64,000 bases of DNA from Erysipelothrix aquatica. GTDB taxonomy: Bacteria > Bacillota_I > Bacilli_A > Erysipelotrichales > Erysipelotrichaceae. The position numbers and the translations under genes were made by a program. Shown here in pieces: positions 20,843-29,423 of the stretch. Under the pieces are notes generated by a model. The model was not told the origin of the DNA and searched no databases. It worked only from the letters and a program-made list of their open reading frames with translations. Where the stretch lies: NCBI RefSeq assembly GCF_009828775.2, contig NZ_WTSY02000007.1, forward strand, positions 1-64,000. Reading direction: 5' to 3'. Position 1 is the first letter of the stretch, and the number at the start of each line of letters is the position of its first letter.

Positions 20843-20864
20843 AAAAAGCCGTATAAATACGGCT
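20843..20864 (-). terminator. Terminator of rplS
   Basis: On the minus strand AGCCGTA and TACGGCT pair around TTTA and run into TTTTTCTTT, 14 bp after the rplS stop. Only 28 bp separate it from lepB, with no visible promoter between. Confidence 0.75.
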
Positions 20865-20877
20865 ATTAGCGAACTTC

Positions 20878-21225
20878 TTAACGAATTTCTTTAAGACGTG
20901 CTGATTTACCTGAACGCTCACGTAGGTAGTATAGTTTACTACGACGAACTTTACCACGACGTAATACTGTTACGCTGTCGATAATTGGTGAGTGTACTGG
21001 GAATGTACGTTCAACTCCAACACCTGAAGACATTTTACGAACTGTGAACATTTCAGCGATTCCGCTTCCTGTACGTTTGATAACAACCCCTTCAAAAGCT
21101 TGGATACGTGTTTTTCCACCTTCTTGGATACGCACGTCAACGCGAACTGTTACACCTGAACGGAATTCAGGGATATCTGTACGCATTTGAGATTTTGTAA
21201 TTTCATTTACTAAATTTAATCCCAT
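20878..21225 (-). CDS. rplS: Ribosomal protein L19
   Basis: A 50S protein at the interface with the 30S subunit. The sequence has the L19 landmarks [25 protein letters not shown] and [15 protein letters not shown]-like [19 protein letters not shown]. Length (115 residues) is standard. The ATG at 21225 has AAAGGAGAA upstream. It has its own promoter (21305-21333), a structured leader and a terminator. Confidence 0.97.
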   Translation of the reverse strand: MGLNLVNEITKSQMRTDIPEFRSGVTVRVDVRIQEGGKTRIQAFEGVVIKRTGSGIAEMFTVRKMSSGVGVERTFPVHSPIIDSVTVLRRGKVRRSKLYYLRERSGKSARLKEIR

Positions 21226-21298
21226 TTCGATTCTCCTTTTTCTATATCTTAAACTGGCTCATAAATCCGAGATCAGCGGAACCAGAGTGCATGAATGC
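21226..21298 (-). ncRNA. Candidate L19 leader (rplS mRNA leader)
   Basis: The transcript between the predicted start and rplS folds into a small hairpin (GCAT/ATGC in CATTCATGC) and a longer stem-loop in which CTGG pairs with CCAG and TCCG with CGGA. Its place and form match the L19 leader of low-GC Gram-positives, thought to let L19 control its own synthesis. I recognised it by pattern; a covariance search is needed. Confidence 0.6.
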
Positions 21299-21304
21299 TT
21301 TAAT

Positions 21305-21333
21305 AATTTAACACATCTACTGTAATAATGCAA
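21305..21333 (-). promoter_or_regulatory. Promoter of rplS
   Basis: On the minus strand TTGCAT (21328-21333) and TAAATT (21305-21310) are 17 bp apart, with TG in front of the -10. Confidence 0.55.
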
Positions 21334-21369
21334 GATAATCCGCATTTTTATTACATTATCCGTAGTATA

Positions 21370-21777
21370 TTATAAATCAATAACTTCTGTCGTCATATTA
21401 CTGAAAAATTTGACTTTATCAGCAGTAAAATGAAGCACACAGTACGTTTTGGGATCAACACCTTTCGCAAACACAGGAGCATTCTCTGTCTCCATAAGTT
21501 CTTGAATAATTGTTGGATCTGTTTCGACAGTCATTGTCCCATAGAATGAAGCCGTTTGAAAACGTGCCTCATCCATAAAATAGACCATTGCCTGTTGATT
21601 CGCTTCGTATGATTTCACCATCTGTGTATTATTGTGTGTTGTAAAATACATCGTCTTTAGTCCATCACGTTTACGAGGAGATCTCACAACTTTTACAGTT
21701 GGATAACCAGCGTCATCGATTGATGTTAAGAATGCATTTTCTTGTCTTGTAATAAGTGCGTCAATATGTTTATTCAT
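21370..21777 (-). CDS. Pyridoxamine 5'-phosphate oxidase-like (split-barrel) protein
   Basis: A 135-residue protein of the PNPOx-like flavin split-barrel group: FLTSIDDAGYPTVKVVRS opens the barrel, MYFTTHNNTQMVKSYEAN is the phosphate-binding segment and ASFYGTMTVETDP follows. Such single-domain proteins bind FMN, F420 or haem and are often stress related; true vitamin B6 oxidases are longer. The ATG at 21777 with GGAGGGACT directly upstream is preferred to the longer in-frame start at 21816. It stands alone with its own promoter and terminator. Confidence 0.85.
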   Translation of the reverse strand: MNKHIDALITRQENAFLTSIDDAGYPTVKVVRSPRKRDGLKTMYFTTHNNTQMVKSYEANQQAMVYFMDEARFQTASFYGTMTVETDPTIIQELMETENAPVFAKGVDPKTYCVLHFTADKVKFFSNMTTEVIDL

Positions 21778-21804
21778 AGTCCCTCCAAAATGATTACTAG
21801 TTAA

Positions 21805-21833
21805 ATGATATAGCAATTAGACTTACTTTGCAA
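21805..21833 (-). promoter_or_regulatory. Promoter of the PNPOx-like gene
   Basis: On the minus strand TTGCAA (21828-21833) and TATCAT (21805-21810) are 17 bp apart, 28 bp before the ATG. Confidence 0.55.
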
Positions 21834-21871
21834 TTTAAGATTTCATTGCCGTATGAGTCTCATTCTTTAAT

Positions 21872-21899
21872 AGAAAAGTATCCTTCGGGATACTCTTTT
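21872..21899 (-). terminator. Terminator of the ezrA-ffh operon
   Basis: On the minus strand GTATCC and GGATAC pair around a CGAA tetraloop, followed by TTTTCTATT, 12 bp after the ffh stop. A weaker T-run exists on the other strand. Confidence 0.75.
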
Positions 21900-21910
21900 A
21901 TTATGTATTA

Positions 21911-23209
21911 TTATTTTCCCATCATGCGGGAGAACATACGCATTTGTTTTTTCATCTTATCGTATTGACTTAGTAATCGGTTAACATCAGTTGTCGTTAC
22001 CCCAGATCCTTTGGCAATACGGTGTTTACGACCGGAACGAATAATCGTTGGATCATTTCGCTCTTCTTTCGTCATACTTTGAATCATAGCCTCAGTTTTT
22101 TTCATACCTTTTGACGCATCGTCATCATCGATTTGATTTGCCATTTGGTTTGCCCCTGGAAGCATTTTTAATAATCCTGAAATTGGACCCATTTTTGAAA
22201 CTTGTTGTAACTGAATCAACATGTCATCAAGCGTGAACTGACCGTTCATCATACGTTCGGCTGATTTCTCACTTGCTTCAATGTCCATTTTCTCTTGAGC
22301 TTTTTCAACGAGTGAAACAATATCACCCATTCCCAAGATACGGGATGCAGTTCGATCTGGATGGAATGCTTCTAGTTCTTCGATGCCTTCACCAACCCCA
22401 ACATATTTTACAGGAACTTTGGTCATATATCGAACAGAAAGGATTGATCCACCACGCGAGTCACCATCAAATTTTGTCGCAACTAATCCCGTTAGATTTA
22501 GTTTTGACTTAAAGCCGTTCGCAACATGAATAACATCTTGTCCTGACATCGCATCAACACTTAAAAGGATTTCTTCAGGTTTCGCGAGTGCTTGGATATC
22601 AACCAATTGTTGCATCAGCGCTTCATCAATTTGGAGTCGACCTGCGGTATCAATAAGGATAACATCGAAATCTTTTCCATAACTTATTGCATCCGTAACC
22701 ACTTCAACTGGTGTGCTGTTTTCTTTAGCAAAAACCTCTACGCCGATACGTTCACCAAGAATCTTCAATTGTTCAATAGCTGCTGGACGTGCAAGGTCTG
22801 CTGCAACCAATAACACTTTTTTGTCTTCTTTGACTTTGAGTTCACGCGCTATCTTGGCAATACTTGTTGTCTTACCAGAACCTTGAAGACCAACCATCAT
22901 CATGACGCCAGGTTTACGCGTAAATGCTAACCCTTGGTGTTCTTCACCTAAAATTTCAACTAATTTATCATTAACAATTTTGATGAACATTTGTGATGGA
23001 TCAACATCACGAACAACTTTCATCCCCATTGCTTCTTTACGTGTATAGTCTAATAGTTCATTAATAACTTCCAAACTAACATCAGCTTCAAGTAGTGAAA
23101 TACGAATTTCACTTAATGCATCCGCGATGTTTTTTTCTGTAAGTTTTCCCTTACCCGTTAAGTTTTTAAATGTATCTTGTAGACGATTTGTCAGATTATC
23201 AAATGCCAT
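21911..23209 (-). CDS. ffh: Signal recognition particle protein Ffh
   Basis: Binds signal sequences and 4.5S/scRNA and docks on FtsY for co-translational membrane targeting. Order: N domain (1-90), G domain with GLQGSGKTTS (about 107), DTAGRLQ and TKFDGDSRGG, then the Met-rich M domain (QLQQVSKMGPISGLLKMLPG). The length of 432 residues is a little short because the C-terminal tail is brief (MRMFSRMMGK). AGGAGGCAATT precedes the ATG. It is the last gene of the ezrA-nifZ-thiI-ffh run. Confidence 0.97.
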   Translation of the reverse strand: MAFDNLTNRLQDTFKNLTGKGKLTEKNIADALSEIRISLLEADVSLEVINELLDYTRKEAMGMKVVRDVDPSQMFIKIVNDKLVEILGEEHQGLAFTRKPGVMMMVGLQGSGKTTSIAKIARELKVKEDKKVLLVAADLARPAAIEQLKILGERIGVEVFAKENSTPVEVVTDAISYGKDFDVILIDTAGRLQIDEALMQQLVDIQALAKPEEILLSVDAMSGQDVIHVANGFKSKLNLTGLVATKFDGDSRGGSILSVRYMTKVPVKYVGVGEGIEELEAFHPDRTASRILGMGDIVSLVEKAQEKMDIEASEKSAERMMNGQFTLDDMLIQLQQVSKMGPISGLLKMLPGANQMANQIDDDDASKGMKKTEAMIQSMTKEERNDPTIIRSGRKHRIAKGSGVTTTDVNRLLSQYDKMKKQMRMFSRMMGK

Positions 23210-23229
23210 AATTGCCTCCTATTAATAAA

Positions 23230-24441
23230 TTATAAGAATGAGTCTGTAACTTCTGCTGTAGCTTCAGCCATTGCTTTCGTCACTTCGATTATTTCAATAT
23301 TTTCCATTGCTTGATCAATGAGATCTTCAATCACAAGTTTTGACTCAAAGAGTTCAACTTTTCGTGGATTGGGTTTCGTTGTTGGTTTTGTTGGTGTAAA
23401 TATTGTACAGCAATCTTCAAACGGAAGGATTGATGTCTCATATGTATCAATTTTACGCGAAAGATCAATAATTTCAACCTTATCATATGTAATTAATGGT
23501 CGAAGAATTGGTAATGTGCTGATATTTGTGATTTCCTTCATGCTGTGAAGTGTTTGCGAAGCAACTTGACCTAAACTCTCCCCATTAGCAATTGCTAATG
23601 CATGACGCTCATTCGCAAGACGTTCTCCGATGCGAAGCATATATCGACGCATCATTGTAATTGCGTAGCTTTCTGGTACCTTTTTGTAAATTTCGAGTTG
23701 AATATCTGTAAATGGCACAACGTGTACTTTAATCGATGATTGATAGTTTGTAAGTTTTTGTGCAAGATCTATGACTTTTTTCTGAGCTTCTTGCGATGTA
23801 TACGGCGGTGACGCAAAGTGGACCGCTTCGAGTGTAACACCACGTTTCATCATAAGATATCCCGCAACTGGTGAGTCAATTCCACCTGAAAGCATCAACA
23901 TGACTTTTCCTTGAATACCGACCGGATAACCACCAGCACCTTCGATTTTACCCATCATGATATAAGCAGCATCGTTGCGAATCTCTACAATGATTCCGAT
24001 ATCAGGATTTTTAACATCTACTTTAAAGTCTGTATTTTGTAGTATACGCGTTGCAACATGACGATTTATAACATCGGAAACGTGTTCGTAGTTTTTATCG
24101 TGACGACGCGCAAGGATTTTGAATGTTGAACCACTTTCTTGTTGAATGAGTTCGGTTGCAAGTTGAGCAATAACTTCTAGATCACGCTCAACTTTGATTG
24201 CTAGTGAAAACGAACTGAGTCCAAATACATGTTTCAGCTCTTCGCTGACCGCTAAACCGTCTTCTTCATGAAGTGTGATATACAAGCGATCATATGTTTC
24301 TTTAAATTCAAGCATTGGGAACGCTTTTAATTGTGCGCGAACGTTACGAACAAGTTGTGCTGTAAAGTTACGGCGGTTTTTTCCTTTTGTTGAAAGTTCA
24401 CCATAGCGGCAAACGATAAATTCATAATTAGTGGTTGACAT
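23230..24441 (-). CDS. thiI: tRNA 4-thiouridine sulfurtransferase ThiI
   Basis: Adenylates U8 of tRNA and adds sulfur, giving 4-thiouridine. It has an N-terminal ferredoxin-like part, a THUMP RNA-binding domain (about 60-165) and a PP-loop ATPase domain with MLSGGIDSPVAGY (about residue 180). There is no C-terminal rhodanese domain, as in Bacillus ThiI (403 residues here). It overlaps the upstream cysteine desulfurase by 14 bp, a pairing known in Bacillus where NifZ supplies the sulfur. The lack of the rhodanese domain argues against the thiamin role of the E. coli enzyme. Confidence 0.95.
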   Translation of the reverse strand: MSTTNYEFIVCRYGELSTKGKNRRNFTAQLVRNVRAQLKAFPMLEFKETYDRLYITLHEEDGLAVSEELKHVFGLSSFSLAIKVERDLEVIAQLATELIQQESGSTFKILARRHDKNYEHVSDVINRHVATRILQNTDFKVDVKNPDIGIIVEIRNDAAYIMMGKIEGAGGYPVGIQGKVMLMLSGGIDSPVAGYLMMKRGVTLEAVHFASPPYTSQEAQKKVIDLAQKLTNYQSSIKVHVVPFTDIQLEIYKKVPESYAITMMRRYMLRIGERLANERHALAIANGESLGQVASQTLHSMKEITNISTLPILRPLITYDKVEIIDLSRKIDTYETSILPFEDCCTIFTPTKPTTKPNPRKVELFESKLVIEDLIDQAMENIEIIEVTKAMAEATAEVTDSFL

Positions 24442-25576
24442 ATTTCTTAATCTCCAAAATTTCTTGAACGACTTTTTCTAATTCTTCCATTGTCGTTAAA
24501 TGGGATAAACTGATTCGAATACTACTTAATGCAGCGCTGTCACTTTTCCCCATGGCTTTTAAAACATGTGAGGGGGCCAGTGATTTTGAGTTACATGTAC
24601 TTTGCGCAGATACCGCAAATCCTGCGGAGTTTAATCCATTCATCATAATTTCCGATCCAACATTCAGTATTGAAACGTTAAAGATGTAAGGCGAACCTTC
24701 GTAGGATGAGTTAATAATAACGCCTTCCATGTTTTCGAAAGTATCATACAAGTATTTTTGCATCTTTTCAATCTTTGGCAGAGCTTTCGCATTGTCCTCT
24801 CGTGCGAGACGTAAGGTCTTTGCCCAAAGTATTGCCGCAGTATTATCGATGGTGCCACCACGAACACCATATTGTTGCTGCCCGCCATTAATAAGTGGAA
24901 GTGCATGAACATTCGATCGTTTCAACCATAGCCCACTGCCTTTTAATCCGTAAATTTTATGTGCAGAGTAAGCGACAGAGTCAATCTGAGTCATATCAAA
25001 ATCATGACGTGCTAAGGCTTGAACTCCGTCAATATGAACAAATGCATTGGATTCTTTCTTCACGAGTTTTGCAAGTGCTTGAACGTCGGTTATTGCACCT
25101 ACTTCATTATTAATCGCAATCACAGCAACAAGAACGGTATCCTTGCGTAGCTTTTCACGAAGTTCATCAAAGCTGATATTACCTTGATCATTAACATGGA
25201 GATAATCCACTGTATAACCAAAATAATCTCGAAGTTGTGCCACAGCACCCATGGTTGAGCTGTGTTCAACTTCAGTTGTAATAATATGTTTACCAATATG
25301 TTGATTCGCGAGTGCTATCCCTTTAATTGCAGCACTGTTTGACTCACTCGCCCCTGATGTGAAGATAACCTCTTGCGGTAAGACTCCTAACTGATTAGCG
25401 AGTGTATTTCGTGATGCAGTCACTAAGTCAGAAACACGCTGACCCCCAAAATGCAGTGAGTCAGCGTTTTCGTAGTATTCGTTCATAATCTTAAATGCAT
25501 CTTGAGCAATTTCAGGACGCGTTGGGGTTGTACTTGCGTAATCTAAATATATTGGTTTATCGTGCGCTTTTTGCAT
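24428..25576 (-). CDS. nifZ: Cysteine desulfurase, NifZ/IscS-like, partner of ThiI
   Basis: A PLP enzyme that takes sulfur from cysteine and passes it as persulfide. The PLP lysine is in SAHKIYGLKGSG (about 205), the PLP-binding His and Thr in TTEVEHSSTMGAV, and the active-site cysteine in STCNSKSLAPSHV (about 328). At 382 residues it is close to Bacillus NifZ. The family start YLDYASTTPTRPE is near the N-terminus. Two in-frame starts (25582, 25576) lie within the end of ezrA; I chose the ATG. Overlap with thiI points to a dedicated thio-tRNA role, apart from SufS at 41.5 kb. Confidence 0.93.
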   Translation of the reverse strand: MQKAHDKPIYLDYASTTPTRPEIAQDAFKIMNEYYENADSLHFGGQRVSDLVTASRNTLANQLGVLPQEVIFTSGASESNSAAIKGIALANQHIGKHIITTEVEHSSTMGAVAQLRDYFGYTVDYLHVNDQGNISFDELREKLRKDTVLVAVIAINNEVGAITDVQALAKLVKKESNAFVHIDGVQALARHDFDMTQIDSVAYSAHKIYGLKGSGLWLKRSNVHALPLINGGQQQYGVRGGTIDNTAAILWAKTLRLAREDNAKALPKIEKMQKYLYDTFENMEGVIINSSYEGSPYIFNVSILNVGSEIMMNGLNSAGFAVSAQSTCNSKSLAPSHVLKAMGKSDSAALSSIRISLSHLTTMEELEKVVQEILEIKKYVNH

Positions 25577-27296
25577 TGTCACGAATCATCTCCTCATAAG
25601 CTGTGTTAGGTCTGTATTTATCAATTGCATTGATTACAGTTGTGAGTGCTTGGGTGTACTCACCATTGTTGAACGCGAGTTCTGCACGCGTTAATTCAGC
25701 GTCAATATCTGGCACAAAGGCGCGAAATTTGTTTGCATAGACAATAGCATTTTCACACATATCGACTGCACCAACTAAATTGTTAACGTTGTTGTGGAGC
25801 TTATATGTATAATCAATGGCTTCATCGACCGTTTTGTTCAATGTTTCGACTTCAATCATGTCGTGTTTTAAGATATCGGAAATTTGACGCGTATAAAGTT
25901 GTGCTTTTTCGACATCTTCTCGGTATGATTCAGAAATCATTGGTAACGAGCGCTTTTTCATGCGAACTTGAACATCATTAATAATAAGGTATAACTTCAT
26001 TAATTGACGCTCTGCGCGTAATTCATCTGCATTGGCTTGTTCGACCTTCTCAACGAGTTTATCAAATTCACCACGGAAGATGGAAACATCTTGCCCTAAT
26101 TCATTGACTGAAATAAGAATTGTTGTTGCAGGAATTTTTTCTTCTTGAATCATTCTCATGATTTTTGCACGCATTTCATCTTGTGTTTCAATAATTGCAG
26201 CATACTCTTCAACTTGGGCTACATATCCTTCGAAGCCGAAGCGTACTTCAACTTTTTCGGCATCAGTTTTGATATCTTTAACAGCTTCCACTAGATATTC
26301 AAGTGTCGTAAACAACTCCTCCGAAACGCCTTGGAGTTCTGTATGTGCCTTTTCTTCTTTTTGGATTGCAATTCCTAACTGTTCCAAACGTTTTTGACTT
26401 TCAATCAAGCTTTCTTTTGATTTTGAAATATTCCCTTCGCGAATCCCAATTAGGTCGTCCTTAAGAATTTCACTGAGAACACCAATATTTTTGGGAACTT
26501 CCAAGTGATCAACATAGATACCCGATTGACGTACCCCTTGGTACAATTTTGATACTTCATCTAATAATTGAGGAATGTAGCCTTTGGCAACTTCGTACAG
26601 TTTCGGAATCGTTTTAATTCGTGCTTCTAAATCATCCACACTTTCTTTTGTTTCATCACTAACATCTTTTGCTTTTTGGAAGTCCGATGCGTACATCCAT
26701 TCTTCAAAAACTGAAAAGGCATGCTCAATATCGCGGATTTGTACTTCTATTTGTCCATATGCATCACCTAAAACTGCAGATTGATCATTTGCTTGTTGTT
26801 TGATTCCTCTGAAGCGTTCTTTGAGATTCGTAATTTCAAGACGTTGTTGTGTCTCTTGTTCTAACAGTGATTCTAGTTCTTTGTTTAAGGTTTCAGTTTG
26901 TTCTAATGATTCAGTAATCGTTTCTTCTAAATCAACCAAGTAGTATTTTGCGTCTTTTAGCTTCCCGTATGCTAATGCATCTTCAGTATCTGCCAAGAGT
27001 TGTGTCACCACTTCTTGTTGGCGGTTGATTTGATTGAAAAGATCCTTACACTCAATCACTTTATTTTCAACCTCTGGGTTTAATTTTGCGAGCCCAGTTG
27101 CTTTGTTAATCTTAAAAAGAACTGGAATACTCATAAGTTCATTGTAGCGAACTTCTAGGGCATCAAATTGCTTTCTTAATCGTCGTTTTTTGTTTGATCT
27201 CGATATAAAAAATACCATAATGACAACCACAACAACTACAATTGCAATTGGCACTTTGTATTCAATTATAAAACTCGGAATAGATTGTAAGTTCAT
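25557..27296 (-). CDS. ezrA: Septation ring formation regulator EzrA
   Basis: A membrane-anchored regulator of FtsZ rings. One N-terminal helix (about 10-32, Ile/Val-rich) is followed by RSNKKRRLRKQ and then over 500 residues of spectrin-like coiled coil, with the C-terminal NNGEYTQALTTVINAID segment seen in EzrA. Length is 579 residues. The ATG at 27296 has GAGGTGGACCT upstream; a longer frame to 27317 has no ribosome site. The promoter at 27316-27345 is back to back with rpsD's. ezrA next to nifZ, thiI and rpsD is conserved in Bacilli. Confidence 0.93.
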   Translation of the reverse strand: MNLQSIPSFIIEYKVPIAIVVVVVVIMVFFISRSNKKRRLRKQFDALEVRYNELMSIPVLFKINKATGLAKLNPEVENKVIECKDLFNQINRQQEVVTQLLADTEDALAYGKLKDAKYYLVDLEETITESLEQTETLNKELESLLEQETQQRLEITNLKERFRGIKQQANDQSAVLGDAYGQIEVQIRDIEHAFSVFEEWMYASDFQKAKDVSDETKESVDDLEARIKTIPKLYEVAKGYIPQLLDEVSKLYQGVRQSGIYVDHLEVPKNIGVLSEILKDDLIGIREGNISKSKESLIESQKRLEQLGIAIQKEEKAHTELQGVSEELFTTLEYLVEAVKDIKTDAEKVEVRFGFEGYVAQVEEYAAIIETQDEMRAKIMRMIQEEKIPATTILISVNELGQDVSIFRGEFDKLVEKVEQANADELRAERQLMKLYLIINDVQVRMKKRSLPMISESYREDVEKAQLYTRQISDILKHDMIEVETLNKTVDEAIDYTYKLHNNVNNLVGAVDMCENAIVYANKFRAFVPDIDAELTRAELAFNNGEYTQALTTVINAIDKYRPNTAYEEMIRDNAKSAR

Positions 27297-27315
27297 AGGT
27301 CCACCTCTTTGTGAC

Positions 27316-27345
27316 ATTGTATCATATTTTAGTGTTTCTTGGTAA
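27316..27345 (-). promoter_or_regulatory. Promoter of ezrA-nifZ-thiI-ffh
   Basis: On the minus strand TACAAT (27316-27321) is preceded by TGA (extended -10), with TTACCA (27340-27345) 18 bp upstream. It lies 20 bp before the ezrA ATG. Confidence 0.5.
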
Positions 27346-27353
27346 GTCCTTGA

Positions 27354-27382
27354 TTGACTTTTACCGCTATCTTTTGTATATT
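27354..27382 (+). promoter_or_regulatory. Promoter of rpsD
   Basis: TTGACT (27354-27359) and TATATT (27377-27382) are 17 bp apart. Transcription would start near 27389, giving a leader of about 147 nt. Confidence 0.75.
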
Positions 27383-27388
27383 AGTAAG

Positions 27389-27535
27389 GTCATGAAAAAT
27401 CAGCACACAAAGTTGGTAGCCACGCGTTCATCCCGCGGCAGGAACTAAAGTACCTTAGCTGAATAAGGGAAACAGTAATAGATGAACTCAACTATTAGTA
27501 ATTTGTGGTTGACTCGACATATAGGAGGTCAGCAA
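27389..27535 (+). ncRNA. S4-type autoregulatory leader of rpsD with a pseudoknot
   Basis: A CGCG/CGCG hairpin (27423-27437) exposes the loop TTCATCC. Its TTCATC (27427-27432) is exactly complementary to GATGAA at 27481-27486, forming a pseudoknot. Between them CCTTA and TAAGG form a second hairpin, and TAATAG/CTATTA a third that encloses the GATGAA strand and would compete with the pseudoknot. Bacillus rpsD has a leader bound by S4 to repress translation; position and pseudoknot agree. The ATG at 27482 lies inside this structure and is not taken as a start. Confidence 0.72.
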
Positions 27536-28138
27536 ATGGCAACAGTTAATGGTCCAGTATGGAAAAAATCACGTCGTCTTAGTTTCTCAATTTTAGAAAC
27601 AGGTAAAGAATTACAACGTCGCGATTACGCTCCAGGACAACACGGAAAAGCACGTCGTCCAAAACTATCAAACTACGGTTTACAACAACGTGAAAAACAA
27701 CGTATTCGTTTCACATATGGTGTTACAGAAAAACAATTCTACAACACATTCAAAAAAGCTGTAAAACAAGAGGGTGTTGCAGGTCACAACTTCTTATTCA
27801 TGCTTGAATCACGTTTAGATAACGTCGTATACCGTATGAACTTATCACGTACACGTCGTGGTGCACGTCAATTAGTAAACCACGGTCACATCCTTGTTGA
27901 TGGAAAGAAAGTGGATATCCCTTCATTCCAAGTTAAACCAGGACAAACAATCGAAGTTAAAGAATCATCACGCTCAATGGCATCAATCAAAGAAGCTATG
28001 GAAGCATCAGTTGGAACAGTAGCATACGTTACTTTCGACGCTGACAAGATGAAAGGTGAATATGTTCGTTTACCAGAACGTAGCGAACTAAACCAAGAAA
28101 TCAACGAAGCACTTGTTGTTGAGTTCTACAACCGTTAA
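27536..28138 (+). CDS. rpsD: Ribosomal protein S4
   Basis: Primary binding protein for the 5' domain of 16S rRNA. The family motifs [49 protein letters not shown] and the S4 RNA-binding domain with [19 protein letters not shown] are all present. The real start is the ATG at 27536, with AGGAGG eight bases upstream, giving 200 residues; the in-frame ATG at 27482 is within the leader. No zinc-binding cysteines are present, so this is the C-minus type. Confidence 0.97.
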   Translation: MATVNGPVWKKSRRLSFSILETGKELQRRDYAPGQHGKARRPKLSNYGLQQREKQRIRFTYGVTEKQFYNTFKKAVKQEGVAGHNFLFMLESRLDNVVYRMNLSRTRRGARQLVNHGHILVDGKKVDIPSFQVKPGQTIEVKESSRSMASIKEAMEASVGTVAYVTFDADKMKGEYVRLPERSELNQEINEALVVEFYNR

Positions 28139-28149
28139 TCTTCAGATTA

Positions 28150-28172
28150 AAAGAGGCATCCGCCTCTTTTTT
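28150..28172 (+). terminator. Terminator of rpsD
   Basis: AAAGAGGC and GCCTCTTT pair around ATCC, followed by further T, 11 bp after the rpsD stop. Confidence 0.9.
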
Positions 28173-28184
28173 TATTGAGTACCT

Positions 28185-28220
28185 AAAAAGAACTTTGGGT
28201 TTAACCACAAAGTTCTTTTT
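28185..28220 (-). terminator. Terminator of the second PTS EIIC gene, working in both directions
   Basis: A 13-bp perfect stem (AAAAAGAACTTTG with its complement) closes a loop with an inner GGT/ACC helix. It begins 2 bp after the EIIC stop on the minus strand, with five T on that side. Confidence 0.8.
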
Positions 28221-28221
28221 G

Positions 28222-29394
28222 TTATCTTTGTTGCTCCTGTGCTTGGAGCTCACGATCATATCGTTTAAAAAATGGAAAATAGACTCCAAATGAGATCACA
28301 ATCAAGATTAACGATAACACGACACTTCTAAAGTCTCCTAAGCTTGAAATGAAAATCCCTAGCGGCGCAGGCAAGACCCACGGTGACACAATACTAGGTA
28401 TCGAGACATAACCCCACGCCATAGCACCATACCCTACTACTGCACATACAATCGGCGCGGCAAAGAATGGCACTCTAAAGTTTTTGTTATCTACAATTGG
28501 AACACCAAATAAAATCGTCTCATTAATATTGAATAGACTTGAGTTGAGTCCCACTTTCCCAAAAGACTTAAGTTGTTCACTTTTAGCGAAGAAGCGAATT
28601 GCGATAGCTAAGCCAAGGGTACATCCTGAACCTCCCAACCAAACGATCCACTGGAAGAAAGTCTCACTTCCAATATACAAGATTGGCTGTTTTGTAATCA
28701 CTTGATGGCCATTCACAAGCATCATATAAAACCAAAATGGCCGTAACAAGGTTCCAATCACCGCAACACCATGAATTCCCAAGACCCAGAACCCACAGAT
28801 TAATAGAATTGTTGCAATCACCATACCAAATGATGCTACAAAGCGTGTAACATACACCAAAAGACTCGCTGATAAATCTACAATAGCTGTGAACTGGACT
28901 AAGATTAAGACATTAAGAATCAAAAGAATTACGATAGGGATTAACTTCGTCATGTAGTCGTTCACGGCTTGTGGCACATGTTTTGATTTGAACTGTATCC
29001 GCGACAGTTTCTCGCTCGCTAGAATCATGATCCACGCAAGAAACAATGCAATGATTGGAAACTCGAGGAAGCGATTGCTTTCCATAAATCGAACCCCATA
29101 CATCATCACAAAGAATGTTACGGTATAAATCTGATATTCACGTTCAACAGGAATCAAAGCCTGTGCCATTACAAATGCAAAAATGATACCTAGCAGTATG
29201 CAGTAATACGCATAATAGAGCGGAACTTGATTGAATACCTCTGCACTTATCATTGCGCGTTGTTCAAACACATGAATCATGAAAATTGCAAGTGCGACCC
29301 CTATTTGAATAAATGCCACTTTAATAATGGCTGTTTTCATTGCATTTAAATATTTATTTTGTTGAATCCCATTCACAATGGTTTCAATTGTCAT
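28222..29394 (-). CDS. PTS EIIC permease, lactose/cellobiose family (second of two)
   Basis: A membrane permease that moves a sugar while EIIB phosphorylates it. About ten hydrophobic segments are visible. Family landmarks are GFWVLGIHGVAVIG, GGSGCTLGLAIAIRF and FNINETILFGVPIV. In that last motif most members have NEP; here the Pro is Thr. At 390 residues it is shorter than the usual 430, mainly at the N-terminus. AAAGGAG precedes the ATG. A terminator-like hairpin separates it from the MupG-like gene 53 bp upstream. No EIIA or EIIB gene is in the window, so it must borrow them. The sugar is unknown. Confidence 0.88.
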   Translation of the reverse strand: MTIETIVNGIQQNKYLNAMKTAIIKVAFIQIGVALAIFMIHVFEQRAMISAEVFNQVPLYYAYYCILLGIIFAFVMAQALIPVEREYQIYTVTFFVMMYGVRFMESNRFLEFPIIALFLAWIMILASEKLSRIQFKSKHVPQAVNDYMTKLIPIVILLILNVLILVQFTAIVDLSASLLVYVTRFVASFGMVIATILLICGFWVLGIHGVAVIGTLLRPFWFYMMLVNGHQVITKQPILYIGSETFFQWIVWLGGSGCTLGLAIAIRFFAKSEQLKSFGKVGLNSSLFNINETILFGVPIVDNKNFRVPFFAAPIVCAVVGYGAMAWGYVSIPSIVSPWVLPAPLGIFISSLGDFRSVVLSLILIVISFGVYFPFFKRYDRELQAQEQQR

Positions 29395-29423
29395 ACTTTT
29401 ACTCCTTTGTGCACCTTATTCAT

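Noticed and set aside
27482-27535. ATG at 27482 as the rpsD start
   Set aside because: It would add 18 residues absent from S4 proteins and lies within the pseudoknot leader; AGGAGG directs translation to 27536.
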